33,523 nt of DNA from Rhizobium mayense. Its GTDB lineage: Bacteria; Pseudomonadota; Alphaproteobacteria; Rhizobiales; Rhizobiaceae. The position numbers and the translations under genes are program-made. The notes beneath the pieces were generated by a model. That model was not told where the DNA came from and made no database searches. It worked only from the letters and a program-made list of their open reading frames with translations. Every line of letters begins with the position of its first letter. The stretch's first letter is position 1. The stretch spans positions 1-33,523 of the forward strand of contig NZ_JARFYM010000047.1 of assembly GCF_030272705.1 (NCBI RefSeq), given 5' to 3'. Shown here one piece after another: positions 14,785 to 22,944 of the stretch.

Positions 14785-15294
14785 ATGCATATTCGTAGAG
14801 CCGTAACCGCGGACGCAGAGGAGCTGTGTCGCGTTCTGAACGAGATCATCCGCATCGGCGGAACAACGGCAATCGAGACGCCACTTTCGCCGGCCGAGTT
14901 TGCGGATTGGTTCATCGACGGAGAGCTTGCCCTTGTCTGTCATGTCGCTGAACATGACCAGATGCTCGTCGGCTTTCAGTCTCTAAGCCTGTATGGCGAT
15001 CCGCCGGCGGGGTATGCGGATATCGCTACATTCGCACGTGTGAACCCAAAGATACCCGGCGTCGGCAGCGCCCTGTTTCCGGCAACCCGAACGGCAGCCG
15101 AAGAACTCGGGTTCGAATTCATCAATGCGACCATACGTGCCGATAACGTCAGCGGTCTTGCCTACTACACAAAGATGGGTTTTGAGGACTACGACAGGCT
15201 CATCCAGGTCCCCCTTCTGGATGGGACGCCCGTCGACCGGATCAAGAAGCGCTATAGGCTACGGGCCACTGGCCAGGCTACGGGTCCTGCTTGA
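14785..15294 (+). CDS. GNAT-family N-acetyltransferase
   Basis: The 169-residue protein has a GNAT fold: MHIRRAVTADAEELCRVLNE at the start, a central strand with DIATFARVNPKIPGVGSALF (the acetyl-CoA loop, here PGVGSAL in place of the usual Q/RxxGxG/A), and ATIRADNVSGLAYYTKMGFE near the C-terminus. The resemblance is to phosphinothricin/amino-acid-type acetyltransferases; the substrate is unknown. The ATG at 14785 opens directly on the family N-terminus, with GAGG upstream. The much longer open frame from 14377 overlaps nsrR and is rejected. It stands alone between nsrR and the MFS gene. Confidence 0.82.
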   Translation: MHIRRAVTADAEELCRVLNEIIRIGGTTAIETPLSPAEFADWFIDGELALVCHVAEHDQMLVGFQSLSLYGDPPAGYADIATFARVNPKIPGVGSALFPATRTAAEELGFEFINATIRADNVSGLAYYTKMGFEDYDRLIQVPLLDGTPVDRIKKRYRLRATGQATGPA

Positions 15295-15426
15295 ATTGTC
15301 GGAGCGGCCGCTGGAACCTTCATTCTCCCGTTGCGGTCGAGCTGTCCGCGGACTTCACCTACTCACTTCGTTTGTCTGCAAATCTGTTCAATTGCACGCT
15401 AGGGAAGGCTGAGATCGAAAGAGCAC

Positions 15427-16683
15427 GTGTGTAACGACGCTATGAGCAGGAAGATGGAAAGCCCGCGTATTGGCCAGCTGTTGGCGCTGGTTGCGACCTT
15501 GTCCGGGGTCATTGTCTACACATCAGCCAATGGTTTCATGACTGGCGGACTTGCGATAGCGGGTCGACAGGTTGGCGTTGGTGAAATCGAGATCGGGGCT
15601 ATCCTCGGCATCGGGGCACTGGTCGGCGTTATCATCGCGCCGCTCTGGGGCTATGCCGCGGAAATTTGGAGCCGGCGGAAACTGATGCTTTTGGCTGTTC
15701 CAATGATTACGCTTGGTCCTGCAGCAATGGCGCTCATCACCGCAAACTCGGTACTGCTCCCCATTGCGGCAGTTGGATTTGCATTGGGAGCAGCCAGGCT
15801 CGTGCAGGCAGCATTTGGGGCTGTCTCGATACCGGTAGCGCAAGCCTACATCGCCGACATGACTACGCCTGGGCATCGCGTCAGCGGAATGGGCCTCTTA
15901 AGCGCCGTGGTCAGTTCGGGAACCTTGGTCGGCTCGGCTCTTCTTTGGGTTACCGGCCGGTTTGGGGTGGTCACAGGTTTCGCAACAGTCGCGTTTTTCG
16001 GCGCCGCGGCCTGCTTGCTGGTTGTCGCTTTCTTGCCCGAAACGGGACCCCGACCAAAACTGCAACCTGATGAAACTAGTTTGCCCTTGGCTGAGATATG
16101 GCCGTACCTCGCCATAACTCTGGTGGGATTTCTGTCCTACACGATGGTGCCGCCGATATTCGGCTTAAGATTGATGGATCGGTTTGGACTGGACGGCGGT
16201 GCGGCGGCGGCGCAGACGGGATTGGTTCTCACCGCCGGCGGATTGGCTGTCTGTATCGCGCAGGCGTTGATCGCCGTCAGATCCAGTTGGAACGTCCTCA
16301 TGATGCTACGCGCGGGGACCGCAGGTATTTTGCTGGGGCTCGTAATGTTGCTGATAGCGAAAGACTTGCTCGAGATGTGTGTCGCAATGGGTGTCATCGG
16401 CTTCGCTGTCGGTTTCATTGCGCCCGCAAATCTGGGAGCGATCAGCCTTGCCGCAGGGCGGGGTGCCCAAGGCAAGGTCGGCGGGCTCAATATGGCCGCG
16501 CGTGGGCTGGGTTCGGCGATCGGGCCCGTCGCCGGCACGGCTCTTTACCGCGGGAGCGTCGACGCTCCGATCTTCGGCTCCATTGTGCTGGTTGGAATTC
16601 TGCTGCTAATGGCCTTCCTCGTGCCCGCCCCTGGGAACAGGAAACCTTTTACGTCGAACGTCAACAACCAATCCTGCTCTTAA
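15427..16683 (+). CDS. MFS transporter
   Basis: The protein (418 residues from GTG 15427, 413 from ATG 15442) has about 12 membrane segments and the MFS motif region GYAAEIWSRRKLMLLAVP after helix 2. YIADMTTPGHRVSGMGLLSA is found after helix 4, and a polar central loop (about 195-220) separates the halves. A second-half repeat includes NLGAISLAAGRGAQGKVGGLN. It is a secondary exporter or importer of the drug/metabolite type. I cannot name the substrate; several siderophore or drug exporters have this form. The ribosome site is poor for both starts, so the start is undecided. The following 25-codon reading frame begins 52 bases after its stop. Confidence 0.85.
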   Translation: MCNDAMSRKMESPRIGQLLALVATLSGVIVYTSANGFMTGGLAIAGRQVGVGEIEIGAILGIGALVGVIIAPLWGYAAEIWSRRKLMLLAVPMITLGPAAMALITANSVLLPIAAVGFALGAARLVQAAFGAVSIPVAQAYIADMTTPGHRVSGMGLLSAVVSSGTLVGSALLWVTGRFGVVTGFATVAFFGAAACLLVVAFLPETGPRPKLQPDETSLPLAEIWPYLAITLVGFLSYTMVPPIFGLRLMDRFGLDGGAAAAQTGLVLTAGGLAVCIAQALIAVRSSWNVLMMLRAGTAGILLGLVMLLIAKDLLEMCVAMGVIGFAVGFIAPANLGAISLAAGRGAQGKVGGLNMAARGLGSAIGPVAGTALYRGSVDAPIFGSIVLVGILLLMAFLVPAPGNRKPFTSNVNNQSCS

Positions 16684-16735
16684 GCCAGGCCGATCCGGCA
16701 TGTTCGCCGTGAGCTGCGAGAGAAAAGAGGTGGAA

Positions 16736-16813
16736 ATGCTGACAGGTGCTTTCCGGTTGTTTTCCTTCAAGATCGAAAAAGGGCGGCGCAGCGACGCCGA
16801 GGATAGCCGGTGA
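16736..16813 (+). CDS. Small 25-residue ORF coupled to the histidine kinase
   Basis: The frame encodes MLTGAFRLFSFKIEKGRR plus SDAEDSR. It has a good ribosome site (AAAGAGGTGGAA) immediately upstream, whereas the kinase start at 16810 is a GTG without its own clear site. Its TGA overlaps that GTG as GTGA. This suggests a leader peptide that couples translation to the kinase. It could also be a remnant of a longer gene. No family was recognised; the peptide is amphipathic and basic-acidic without a membrane segment. Confidence 0.5.
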   Translation: MLTGAFRLFSFKIEKGRRSDAEDSR

Positions 16814-18939
16814 AAGAAGCATCCGTCTGTAGACCTTTGGTTTTAGTGACAGCAGCCTCGGTAATCGGCATTGTCGCTTATATGCTGACGGGAATGCAAC
16901 TAGCGCTTTTTCTTCCGATTGCTGCGTTGGCTCACTATGCTGGGGGCCGGACGAAGCTCTTTATATTTGTGGCATTTGCCATCGGTCTGTCCGTTTCGGC
17001 GGCATCCGCTCTCACCCTTACCGGGAATTCACGCGATCAAGCCGGGTCGTGGGCAATGTTCTTCGCCGTCGCGTTGGGCGTCGGCGCCATTGTTCAAACC
17101 AGGGGCTCAGCGTCCACCCCACCCAGAAAAAGCGAACCGTCGGAGGATATCCATGCAGACAACGAGGCTGACACCTCAGTCGCTCAGCTCTTCAGGTCGG
17201 TGCATGCCGAGGACCGCGATTTGGCGCATCACGCAGCATCGCGAGCATTCTGGAGTGGCTTTCCGCAGGTGATCAAGTACCGGCAGATCCAGCCCGACGG
17301 TAGCTACGTTTGGACCGAGTATAGGGCCGAGCCAGGATATAGCGTAGCCGTTGAAACTCCCGCCAAGGTTTCCGCTCAACATCTGCCATGGACGGTCGCC
17401 GAATCGCTTGGCGAAACGGTGGAAGCGCAGCGCATAGCACTGGTCCTCGAGACGATCTTCGGGACCGGTTGGTCGATGGATACGGCCGGGAGGTTTACTT
17501 ACACAACACCGAACGCCCAGACGACGATTGGCCAGACGCTTGAACAGATGAACGAACCGCTGACCGAGGCAAGCTTCCTCGACGGGGGAGATCTGGGGTG
17601 GAAACGAATATTCCACCCGGCCGAATATGAGCGCGTGGCAGCTTCGCTCCGTTATTGTCTGCGGACCGGCGAGAATTGGAACAATGAGTATCGTTTAATA
17701 CGGGCCTCGACGGGAGAATATGGCTGGCATCGGGTGGCGATGCGGCCAACCCGCGACAGTCGAGGTCGCGTCACCGGATGGTACGGTTTGTCCATCGACA
17801 TCACCGTCTACAAGCAAACCGAAGCCGCATTGCGTATCCGGGAGCGCGAGCTTTCCCAGCTTGTCGACATGGTCCCCGTTCACATCATGCGTGTCACCGG
17901 CGAAGGAAAGCCGACGTTTTTCAGCAAGGGTACGCTGGATTTCTTCGCGCTTAGCGATCAGTACATCGAGAACCCGGAGACGACGCTGGCGATCATGCGC
18001 GACGCCGTTCATCCCGATGATGCAGCCAGACTAAGTACGATGCTTCGCCAGGCGTTGAACTCGGGCGAGCGTCTCGCCATCAGATACCGGGTTCGCCGCG
18101 CCGACGGCATCTATCGCTGGATGGACAGCCGCGCGGAGCCGATACGGGACGACAGCGGAGCGATCGTCCAGTGGTATGCTATTTCGCTTGACGTCGACGA
18201 TCAGGTATTGGCACACGACGAGTTATGCCTCGCCCTGGAAAATCTCGCGCGTGCGAGCCAAGCCGCCAGCCTTTCCGAACTCTCTGCGTCCATAGCTCAC
18301 GAGGTGGCGCAGCCGCTCGCTGCTTTGTTGTCGAGCTCGGAGGCTTGCCAGCGATGGCTTACACTCGACCCACCCAATGTCGATCGGGCGCAGCAGGCTT
18401 TGGAACGCATTATTCGCAGTGGAAACGCCGCCACCGATATCATACGTCGCATCCGCGCCTTGTTCGCACGATCAGCGGGCGTCAGAGAGCCCACTGATCT
18501 CGGTCGTGTCGTTGCGGAGGTGCGTGATCTTCTGGCCGAGGAGCTATTGCGGCACGGCGTCAAATTGGAGGTCGAGGTAGCAGATTGCCTTCCTGCCCTC
18601 GCGCTCGACCGCGTCCAGCTTCAGCAAGTCCTGATCAACCTCCTGCGCAACGGTGCGGAGGCCATGGGCGCGAATACGCATAAGCGGATCCTTCGTATTG
18701 CCGTCGAGCAAGCGGGGGACGTGGTCGAGGTTGGCGTCAGCGATACAGGTCCCGGTGTGGAAGACCCGACGAAGATATTCGAACCTTTCTTCACGACGAA
18801 AGGTCAGGGAATGGGCATGGGGCTGGCAATCTGCAGGTCGATTGTAGAGTTTCATGGCGGGCGGCTATGGGCCGAGAATGGCAAACCGCGTGGAGCGCGC
18901 TTCGTCTTCACCTTGCCGATAGAACAGGGTCGCGCCTGA
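16810..18939 (+). CDS. PAS-domain sensor histidine kinase, orphan
   Basis: The 709-residue protein starts with about four short membrane segments (residues 8-97). PAS-type modules follow: a partial one ending in YVWTEYRAEPGY (about 165-180), a second (about 205-340) ending in YGWHRVAMRPTRDSRGRVTG, and a third (about 345-470) ending in YRWMDSRAEPIRDDSG. The dimerisation domain carries SIAHEVAQPLAALL with phospho-acceptor His497. The ATPase domain has QVLINLLRNGAEAM, DTGPGV and GMGMGLAICRSIVEFHGG. This is the FixL/DctB-like class of kinases. No response regulator is adjacent, so its partner and signal are unknown. It begins with GTG, coupled to the small ORF upstream. Confidence 0.9.
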   Translation: MKEASVCRPLVLVTAASVIGIVAYMLTGMQLALFLPIAALAHYAGGRTKLFIFVAFAIGLSVSAASALTLTGNSRDQAGSWAMFFAVALGVGAIVQTRGSASTPPRKSEPSEDIHADNEADTSVAQLFRSVHAEDRDLAHHAASRAFWSGFPQVIKYRQIQPDGSYVWTEYRAEPGYSVAVETPAKVSAQHLPWTVAESLGETVEAQRIALVLETIFGTGWSMDTAGRFTYTTPNAQTTIGQTLEQMNEPLTEASFLDGGDLGWKRIFHPAEYERVAASLRYCLRTGENWNNEYRLIRASTGEYGWHRVAMRPTRDSRGRVTGWYGLSIDITVYKQTEAALRIRERELSQLVDMVPVHIMRVTGEGKPTFFSKGTLDFFALSDQYIENPETTLAIMRDAVHPDDAARLSTMLRQALNSGERLAIRYRVRRADGIYRWMDSRAEPIRDDSGAIVQWYAISLDVDDQVLAHDELCLALENLARASQAASLSELSASIAHEVAQPLAALLSSSEACQRWLTLDPPNVDRAQQALERIIRSGNAATDIIRRIRALFARSAGVREPTDLGRVVAEVRDLLAEELLRHGVKLEVEVADCLPALALDRVQLQQVLINLLRNGAEAMGANTHKRILRIAVEQAGDVVEVGVSDTGPGVEDPTKIFEPFFTTKGQGMGMGLAICRSIVEFHGGRLWAENGKPRGARFVFTLPIEQGRA

Positions 18940-18989
18940 GCAAACTCAGGCCGGCCCTTATCGTCAATATCCCCCGTCGAAACGCAATT

Positions 18990-19121
18990 TCACCAAGAGG
19001 AACTGGAAACACCGCCAGCCACTTCGAGCGCAGCACCGATGATGAAGCCAGCGCACGGCGACGAGAGAAAGGCGATTGCCGCTTCGGCTTCATCTGCCGG
19101 GGTGAGCGAACCAAATTGGTT
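18990..19121 (-). pseudogene. Short-chain dehydrogenase/reductase C-terminal fragment
   Basis: On the minus strand NQFGSLTPADEAEAAIAFL, then SPCAGFIIGAALEVAGG matches the last 40 residues of classical SDR enzymes (normally LGTPEEVAxAIAFLAS, then AGFITGxxLxVDGG). The Rossmann and catalytic YxxxK parts are absent upstream, where the MscS gene ends instead. It is a relic of a deleted or rearranged SDR gene. The remaining parts of 18940-19217 hold nothing else that I recognise. Confidence 0.7.
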
Positions 19122-19217
19122 GACTTCCCAATTTGAGGTCGATCGCAAGCGGTTGCATTCTGTGCCCTCGACCAGCGAAGCCGATGATGTGGTGCTGGAA
19201 GCCGGGCTGCAGTTCAA

Positions 19218-20288
19218 TCACGCTGACGGCTGCGGTCGGGACAACTCGGCGAATGTCTCGCGACCGTTCGCGCCGGATGGGATCGGCCTGACGATGGCGG
19301 CATGTTCGGTGGGCGCGGCGGGCGGTGCGCAGACAAGGCTTTGGGCCGGTAACGCCAATGAGACCCCGCTCGCTTTGCAATGCTCATAGACCAGATCGAT
19401 GATCTCGTTTTGGGCTGCCATACGGCTGGCCGCACTCGCCACACGGAACATCAGTTCGACTTCGATGGCTATCGCATCGATCGTCTTCAGCGCGACGGCC
19501 GGCGGCGGCTTCATAACGATCCCTTCGCAGCCCTGCAGTACGGAAAGCATAATCTCTTCGACGAGCCGTGGTTTGTGGATGGCGGCAATCCGCATTGTCA
19601 GCGTGATTTGGTGTGATTCATCAGGGCGGCTGCGATTGGTCACGCCCTGTTTTGCCAAGACGCTGTTCGGCAGGACAACGACATTATGTCCGCCCGTCAG
19701 CAGGTTGGTGGAGCGCCAGTTGGTTTCAACAACGCGTCCTTCGGTGCCATCGGCAAGCTCGATCCAATCGCCGATGACGTAGGCGCGGCCGAGCGCAAGT
19801 GCGATCCCGGAAAAGACATCGGCAAGCGTGTTCTGCAACGCAAGACCGATAATGACGACGACGACTCCCGAAGTGGCGATGAGCGGGCCAATCGGCGCGC
19901 CGAAGACGAAGCCGATGACGGACAATGCCACGCCGAGATAGACGACGCCGACGATCAGATCCTGGAGAAGATGCGCTTCGTGCGGCCGCCGGTTGAGGGT
20001 GAGATAGATATGAACGAAGCCGATCATCGTCCATGCCAGATGGAGCCACCAGAGAACCCTCGCGGACCTGGCGAGCAGGATACCGGCATCCTGAAGTTCT
20101 CCATCGTCGAGATGGTACGGAGAAATCCCGGCAAACCAGAGCACAAGGCTCATGCCGGCGAAAAACAGGATCTGCACGACCAGGCGCGCGGTCGGACGAT
20201 GGCGCCCCTGGATGTGCCAAATGAGAATGCCGGCCAGCCCCAAAAGGTTAATCAGGACGAGCGGCAGGGAATGATGTTCGCCAAACAT
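19218..20288 (-). CDS. MscS-family mechanosensitive channel
   Basis: The 356-residue protein has three to four N-terminal membrane helices followed by the pore-lining helix of MscS (PLIATSGVVVVIIGLALQNT, about 137-156). LADVFSGIALALGRAYVIGDWIELADG and the beta domain VVETNWRSTNLLTGGHNVVV, then PNSVLAKQGVTN follow. A cytoplasmic alpha-beta domain continues to about residue 320. Such channels release solutes on hypo-osmotic shock. Some proteobacterial relatives have an additional cyclic-nucleotide-binding domain after this point. Here the protein ends in a low-complexity tail next to an SDR stub, so a C-terminal truncation is possible but unproven. The ATG at 20288 was chosen at the start of the first helix; the longer frame runs through a strong hairpin. 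Confidence 0.85.
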   Translation of the reverse strand: MFGEHHSLPLVLINLLGLAGILIWHIQGRHRPTARLVVQILFFAGMSLVLWFAGISPYHLDDGELQDAGILLARSARVLWWLHLAWTMIGFVHIYLTLNRRPHEAHLLQDLIVGVVYLGVALSVIGFVFGAPIGPLIATSGVVVVIIGLALQNTLADVFSGIALALGRAYVIGDWIELADGTEGRVVETNWRSTNLLTGGHNVVVLPNSVLAKQGVTNRSRPDESHQITLTMRIAAIHKPRLVEEIMLSVLQGCEGIVMKPPPAVALKTIDAIAIEVELMFRVASAASRMAAQNEIIDLVYEHCKASGVSLALPAQSLVCAPPAAPTEHAAIVRPIPSGANGRETFAELSRPQPSA

Positions 20289-20327
20289 GATGGGGCTCAC
20301 CGGTAAGGATTTTCCTGCAGGCAGAGA

Positions 20328-20354
20328 GGGACGCGTGCCGATGGCACGCGTCCC
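20328..20354 (-). terminator. Perfect 12-bp hairpin between NmrA-like and mscS genes
   Basis: GGGACGCGTGCC (20328-20339) and GGCACGCGTCCC (20343-20354) pair perfectly around a three-base loop. It lies downstream of the NmrA-like gene and 40 bases upstream of the MscS start, both minus-strand. The stem is stable enough to terminate or insulate, although no U-run follows. It could alternatively be a palindromic protein-binding site. Confidence 0.55.
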
Positions 20355-20379
20355 CATTAGGCTATCTATTAATCGAGAT

Positions 20380-20404
20380 GGTGCGTCGCGCGGAGCGGCG
20401 CACC
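20380..20404 (-). terminator. Second GC-rich hairpin just after the NmrA-like gene
   Basis: GGTGCG (20380-20385) and CGCACC (20399-20404) form a six-base stem with a GC-rich 13-base loop nine bases after the NmrA-like stop codon on the minus strand. With the hairpin at 20328-20354 it makes a likely composite terminator. No U-tract is visible. Confidence 0.35.
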
Positions 20405-20413
20405 CTTATCCGT

Positions 20414-21166
20414 TCATTTCCGGGCAGAGGTCGCGAACCATTGCTCGAAGGTAATCCGGCCAAGGCGCGGATTGTTGTCGGAAACGAGCGAGCCGTCTTC
20501 CAGCTTGGCGCCGAAATAGCGAGTTTCCGGATCTGCCTCGACCTTACGGGTATCGCCCATCGCCTTCAGGTAACGGGCAACGAGTTCGTTCAGCCGAACC
20601 CGTTCCGGGCCGGAGATCTCGATGATGCCGTTGATCGGAGCCGCGATCGCAACGGCCGTCATATTGTCGGCCACATCGTCGGAGGCGATCGGCTGCACAT
20701 AGGCCGGCGACAGATGCACTGTGTTGCCGACCGTGCCGGACTGAGCGATACCGCCGAGGAATTCCATGAACTGCGTCGAATGGACGATCGTGTAGGGAAT
20801 ACCGGATTCCCGGATGATCTTTTCCTGGGCGACCTTGGCACGCATGTAGCCGCTGTCGGGCAGGCGATCGACGCCGATGATGGAAAGCGCGATGTGATGT
20901 TTCACGCCGGCGGACTTTTCAGCCGCCATCAGGTTGCGGCCCGACGTCTGGAAGAATTCGAGTACGGCCTTGTCTTCGAAGGACGGCGAGTTTGCGAGAT
21001 CGATGACGACGGAGGCGCCCGCGAGCGCTGCGTCGAGACCCTCGCCGGTAATCGTATTGACGCCGGTGTTCGGGGAGGCGGCAATGACGTCGTGACCTTG
21101 CTTGCGAAGGCGTTCGGCTGTCTTTGAGCCAATCAGGCCGGTTCCGCCGATGATGACGATTTTCAT
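20414..21166 (-). CDS. NmrA-like NAD(P)-binding oxidoreductase (atypical SDR)
   Basis: The 250-residue protein opens with MKIVIIGGTGLIGSKTAERL, the nucleotide-binding GGTGxxG motif of atypical SDR/NmrA-like proteins. DLANSPSFEDKAVLEFFQTS and HHIALSIIGVDRLPDSGYMR follow, and a YTIVHSTQFMEF segment is typical of the family. The family includes redox-sensing and quinone-reducing proteins; substrate unknown. GGAGAAGCTC precedes the ATG at 21166; a second ATG four codons upstream is possible. It is downstream, on the same strand, of an MBL-fold hydrolase and an AhpD-like gene. Partial copies of it and of the AhpD-like gene lie nearby. Confidence 0.85.
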   Translation of the reverse strand: MKIVIIGGTGLIGSKTAERLRKQGHDVIAASPNTGVNTITGEGLDAALAGASVVIDLANSPSFEDKAVLEFFQTSGRNLMAAEKSAGVKHHIALSIIGVDRLPDSGYMRAKVAQEKIIRESGIPYTIVHSTQFMEFLGGIAQSGTVGNTVHLSPAYVQPIASDDVADNMTAVAIAAPINGIIEISGPERVRLNELVARYLKAMGDTRKVEADPETRYFGAKLEDGSLVSDNNPRLGRITFEQWFATSARK

Positions 21167-21239
21167 GAGCTTCTCCATTTGCGGGCGCTCACGGCGCCGC
21201 ATGATTCATTCGTTTCTGGATGATGATTATGGGTTAGGC

Positions 21240-21302
21240 CGGCTCGGTAGAAGTCGTAGATCCAGTCGCCGAAGCCGGGCGCGGCCTTGAAGGCTGCGCC
21301 CG
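21240..21302 (-). pseudogene. Fragment resembling an AhpD-like C-terminus
   Basis: On the minus strand GAAFKAAPGFGDWIYDFYRA plus GL resembles the end of the AhpD-like protein at 22372-22851 (SVAFRAVPGSADKAYGLDKAGL). The DNA shares the word GGCC-TGAAGGC and its surroundings with 22418-22440. It lies directly upstream of the intact NmrA-like gene, just as the intact AhpD-like gene lies upstream of an NmrA stub. I read it as the remains of a second AhpD-like gene; the match is short, so confidence is limited. Confidence 0.4.
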
Positions 21303-21326
21303 GGTCGACCCTAACCCAACAGGCGG

Positions 21327-22238
21327 TTAGTAGTCCCAGAAGACCGGTACCCAGCGGAAGTGGTCGCCATCGACCGCCACCCGACCGACCGACGGGAATG
21401 GCAGGTGCGTGGCCACCAACTGTTCGCCGGTCGCCGCCAGCTCCGTCAAGAGACGGACGCGAACGCGGGCGGCTTCTTCGGGGTCGTGTTCGAAGCCGTT
21501 GTACCAGTCGGGTTGCTCGAACCCCACAGCGAACACGGCGTCGCCCGCGAAGGTCAGCCGGTCATCGCCGGACGCCAGGCGGACCACGCTGTGCCCGGGC
21601 GTGTGGCCACCGGTGCGCGTGACGACCACACCCGGCGCTACCTCATGCTCGTCTTCGAACGTCCGCAGATGGCTGCGGTATTCTTCAGTGAACCGCTTGG
21701 CGGCCGCTCGAAGAGCGTCCGGGAAGCCCTGCGGCATGGCCGTATGAGAGAAATCGGGCGACTCCCAGAATTTGACCTCGGCGGCGGCCACATGGATCCG
21801 CAGGTCCGGACGCAACCGCTCCTTCACTCCGTCGACGAGCAGCCCGCCAACGTGGTCCATGTGCATGTGCGTCAGCACCACGTCGGTCACGGACGCAAGG
21901 TCGATACCGGCGGATGCAAGTCGCTTGACCAGCTGCCCGGCCCGCGGCAGGTTCAGTTGCGGGTCCAACCCCAATCCGGCGTCGATGAGGATGATCTGGT
22001 CGCCGCTACGCACAAGGGCCACGTTCAGCGCCCAGTCGAAAGCGTCCTGCGGCAGGAACATGTCCTTCAGCCAGGCCGCGCGGACGGCCGGATCGGCATT
22101 GTGTCCCAACATCGTGGTTGGGAGCGGCAGCACGCCATCGCTGACCACCAGCACGTCAAGGTCGCCGATCCGCACCGCGTAGCGCGACGGAACCAGGTCG
22201 TCGGGGCCCGATTTAACGGGATTGCTCTGTAGGTTCAT
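21327..22238 (-). CDS. Metallo-beta-lactamase-fold hydrolase
   Basis: The 303-residue protein has the metal-binding motif HMHMDHVGG (VTDVVLTHMHMDHVGGLLVD, around residue 115), a second metal His in TRTGGHTPGHSVVRL and the Asp in LTFAGDAVFAVGF. The final His-containing segment is LVATHLPFPSVGR. This fold includes lactonases, glyoxalase II and aryl hydrolases; the general form recalls AHL-lactonase-like proteins, but no substrate can be assigned. A near-perfect AAAAGGAGA ribosome site precedes the ATG at 22238. It is flanked by stubs of an NmrA-like gene (upstream side) and an AhpD-like gene (downstream side), so it appears to have replaced sequence within a duplicated block. Confidence 0.88.
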   Translation of the reverse strand: MNLQSNPVKSGPDDLVPSRYAVRIGDLDVLVVSDGVLPLPTTMLGHNADPAVRAAWLKDMFLPQDAFDWALNVALVRSGDQIILIDAGLGLDPQLNLPRAGQLVKRLASAGIDLASVTDVVLTHMHMDHVGGLLVDGVKERLRPDLRIHVAAAEVKFWESPDFSHTAMPQGFPDALRAAAKRFTEEYRSHLRTFEDEHEVAPGVVVTRTGGHTPGHSVVRLASGDDRLTFAGDAVFAVGFEQPDWYNGFEHDPEEAARVRVRLLTELAATGEQLVATHLPFPSVGRVAVDGDHFRWVPVFWDY

Positions 22239-22256
22239 GTTCGTCTCCTTTTGATT

Positions 22257-22310
22257 GCGGTCTTCGAACCGATCAGGTCGGTTCCACCGCCAATGACGAC
22301 GTTCGTAATA
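22257..22310 (-). pseudogene. NmrA-like N-terminal stub
   Basis: On the minus strand NVVIGGGTDLIGSKTA parallels KIVIIGGTGLIGSKTA of the intact gene at 20414-21166, including DNA-level similarity. The start codon is degenerate and the frame ends within the ribosome site of the MBL-fold gene. Only the nucleotide-binding motif remains, so it is non-functional. It lies downstream of the intact AhpD-like gene, the same order as the fragment-plus-intact pair to the left. Confidence 0.65.
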
Positions 22311-22371
22311 TGCTTTGTTCGCGGCCGCCCATGCGGACGCGCATCGTTCGATGGAGCCTCAGGGCGAAAGG

Positions 22372-22851
22372 TTATTCGAGTCCGGCCTTGTCGAGGCCAT
22401 AGGCCTTGTCGGCGGAGCCGGGCACGGCCCTGAAGGCGACGCTGGCGCGGTTCCAGGCATTGATCGCCATGATCTGGAACGTCAGGTCGGAGACTTCCTT
22501 TTCCGACAACTGACCGCGCACGCGCTCGTAGAGTTCATCGGGAATGCCGCCTTCCGGCATTTTCGTCACCGCTTCCGTCCAGGCGAGCGCAGCGCGCTCG
22601 CGCGGGCTGAAAAGGTTCGATTCTCTCCAGGCAGCGATGTGATAGAGGCGGAGTGGACGTTCGCCGTGGATCGTCGCTTCCTTGGAGTGCATGTCGAGGC
22701 AAAAAGCGCAGCCGTTGATCTGTGACGCACGAATATCGACCAGGTCCAAAATGGATTGCTCGATCGAGCCCTTCTTCACTTCGTAGCTCAGGGTCATCAG
22801 GCCCTTGAAAAGATCAGGCGAGAGTTGAGCGAAATTCAGTCGCTGAGTCAT
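22372..22851 (-). CDS. Carboxymuconolactone decarboxylase-family (AhpD-like) protein
   Basis: The 159-residue protein has the AhpD-like core: QSILDLVDIRASQINGCAFC followed by LDMHSKEA, containing the redox Cys-x-x-Cys-x3-His active site (CAFCLDMH, about residues 48-55). A helical C-terminal half includes LSEKEVSDLTFQIMAINAWN. Such proteins act as alkylhydroperoxidase partners or peroxidases that use the CxxC pair. It probably protects against organic peroxides; the electron donor is unknown. The ATG at 22851 is the family start, with only a weak ribosome site. It lies near a catalase remnant and two atypical SDR copies, suggesting an oxidative-stress block. Confidence 0.88.
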   Translation of the reverse strand: MTQRLNFAQLSPDLFKGLMTLSYEVKKGSIEQSILDLVDIRASQINGCAFCLDMHSKEATIHGERPLRLYHIAAWRESNLFSPRERAALAWTEAVTKMPEGGIPDELYERVRGQLSEKEVSDLTFQIMAINAWNRASVAFRAVPGSADKAYGLDKAGLE

Positions 22852-22944
22852 AGTCTGTCATCCGTTTTCTTAGGATTGAAATCTCCCAGCGGATGCGAAA
22901 TCCGCCTTTGGAACGGGACGATCGTGATCGAGCAATCGATGCGC

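Noticed and set aside
14377..15294. 305-codon frame covering the GNAT gene
   Set aside because: The first part overlaps nsrR and has no domain. The GNAT fold begins at the ATG at 14785.
22251..22433. Short plus-strand frame similar to another at 21102-21290
   Set aside because: The similarity is the reverse strand of the NmrA-like N-terminus and its stub, and does not reflect a plus-strand gene.
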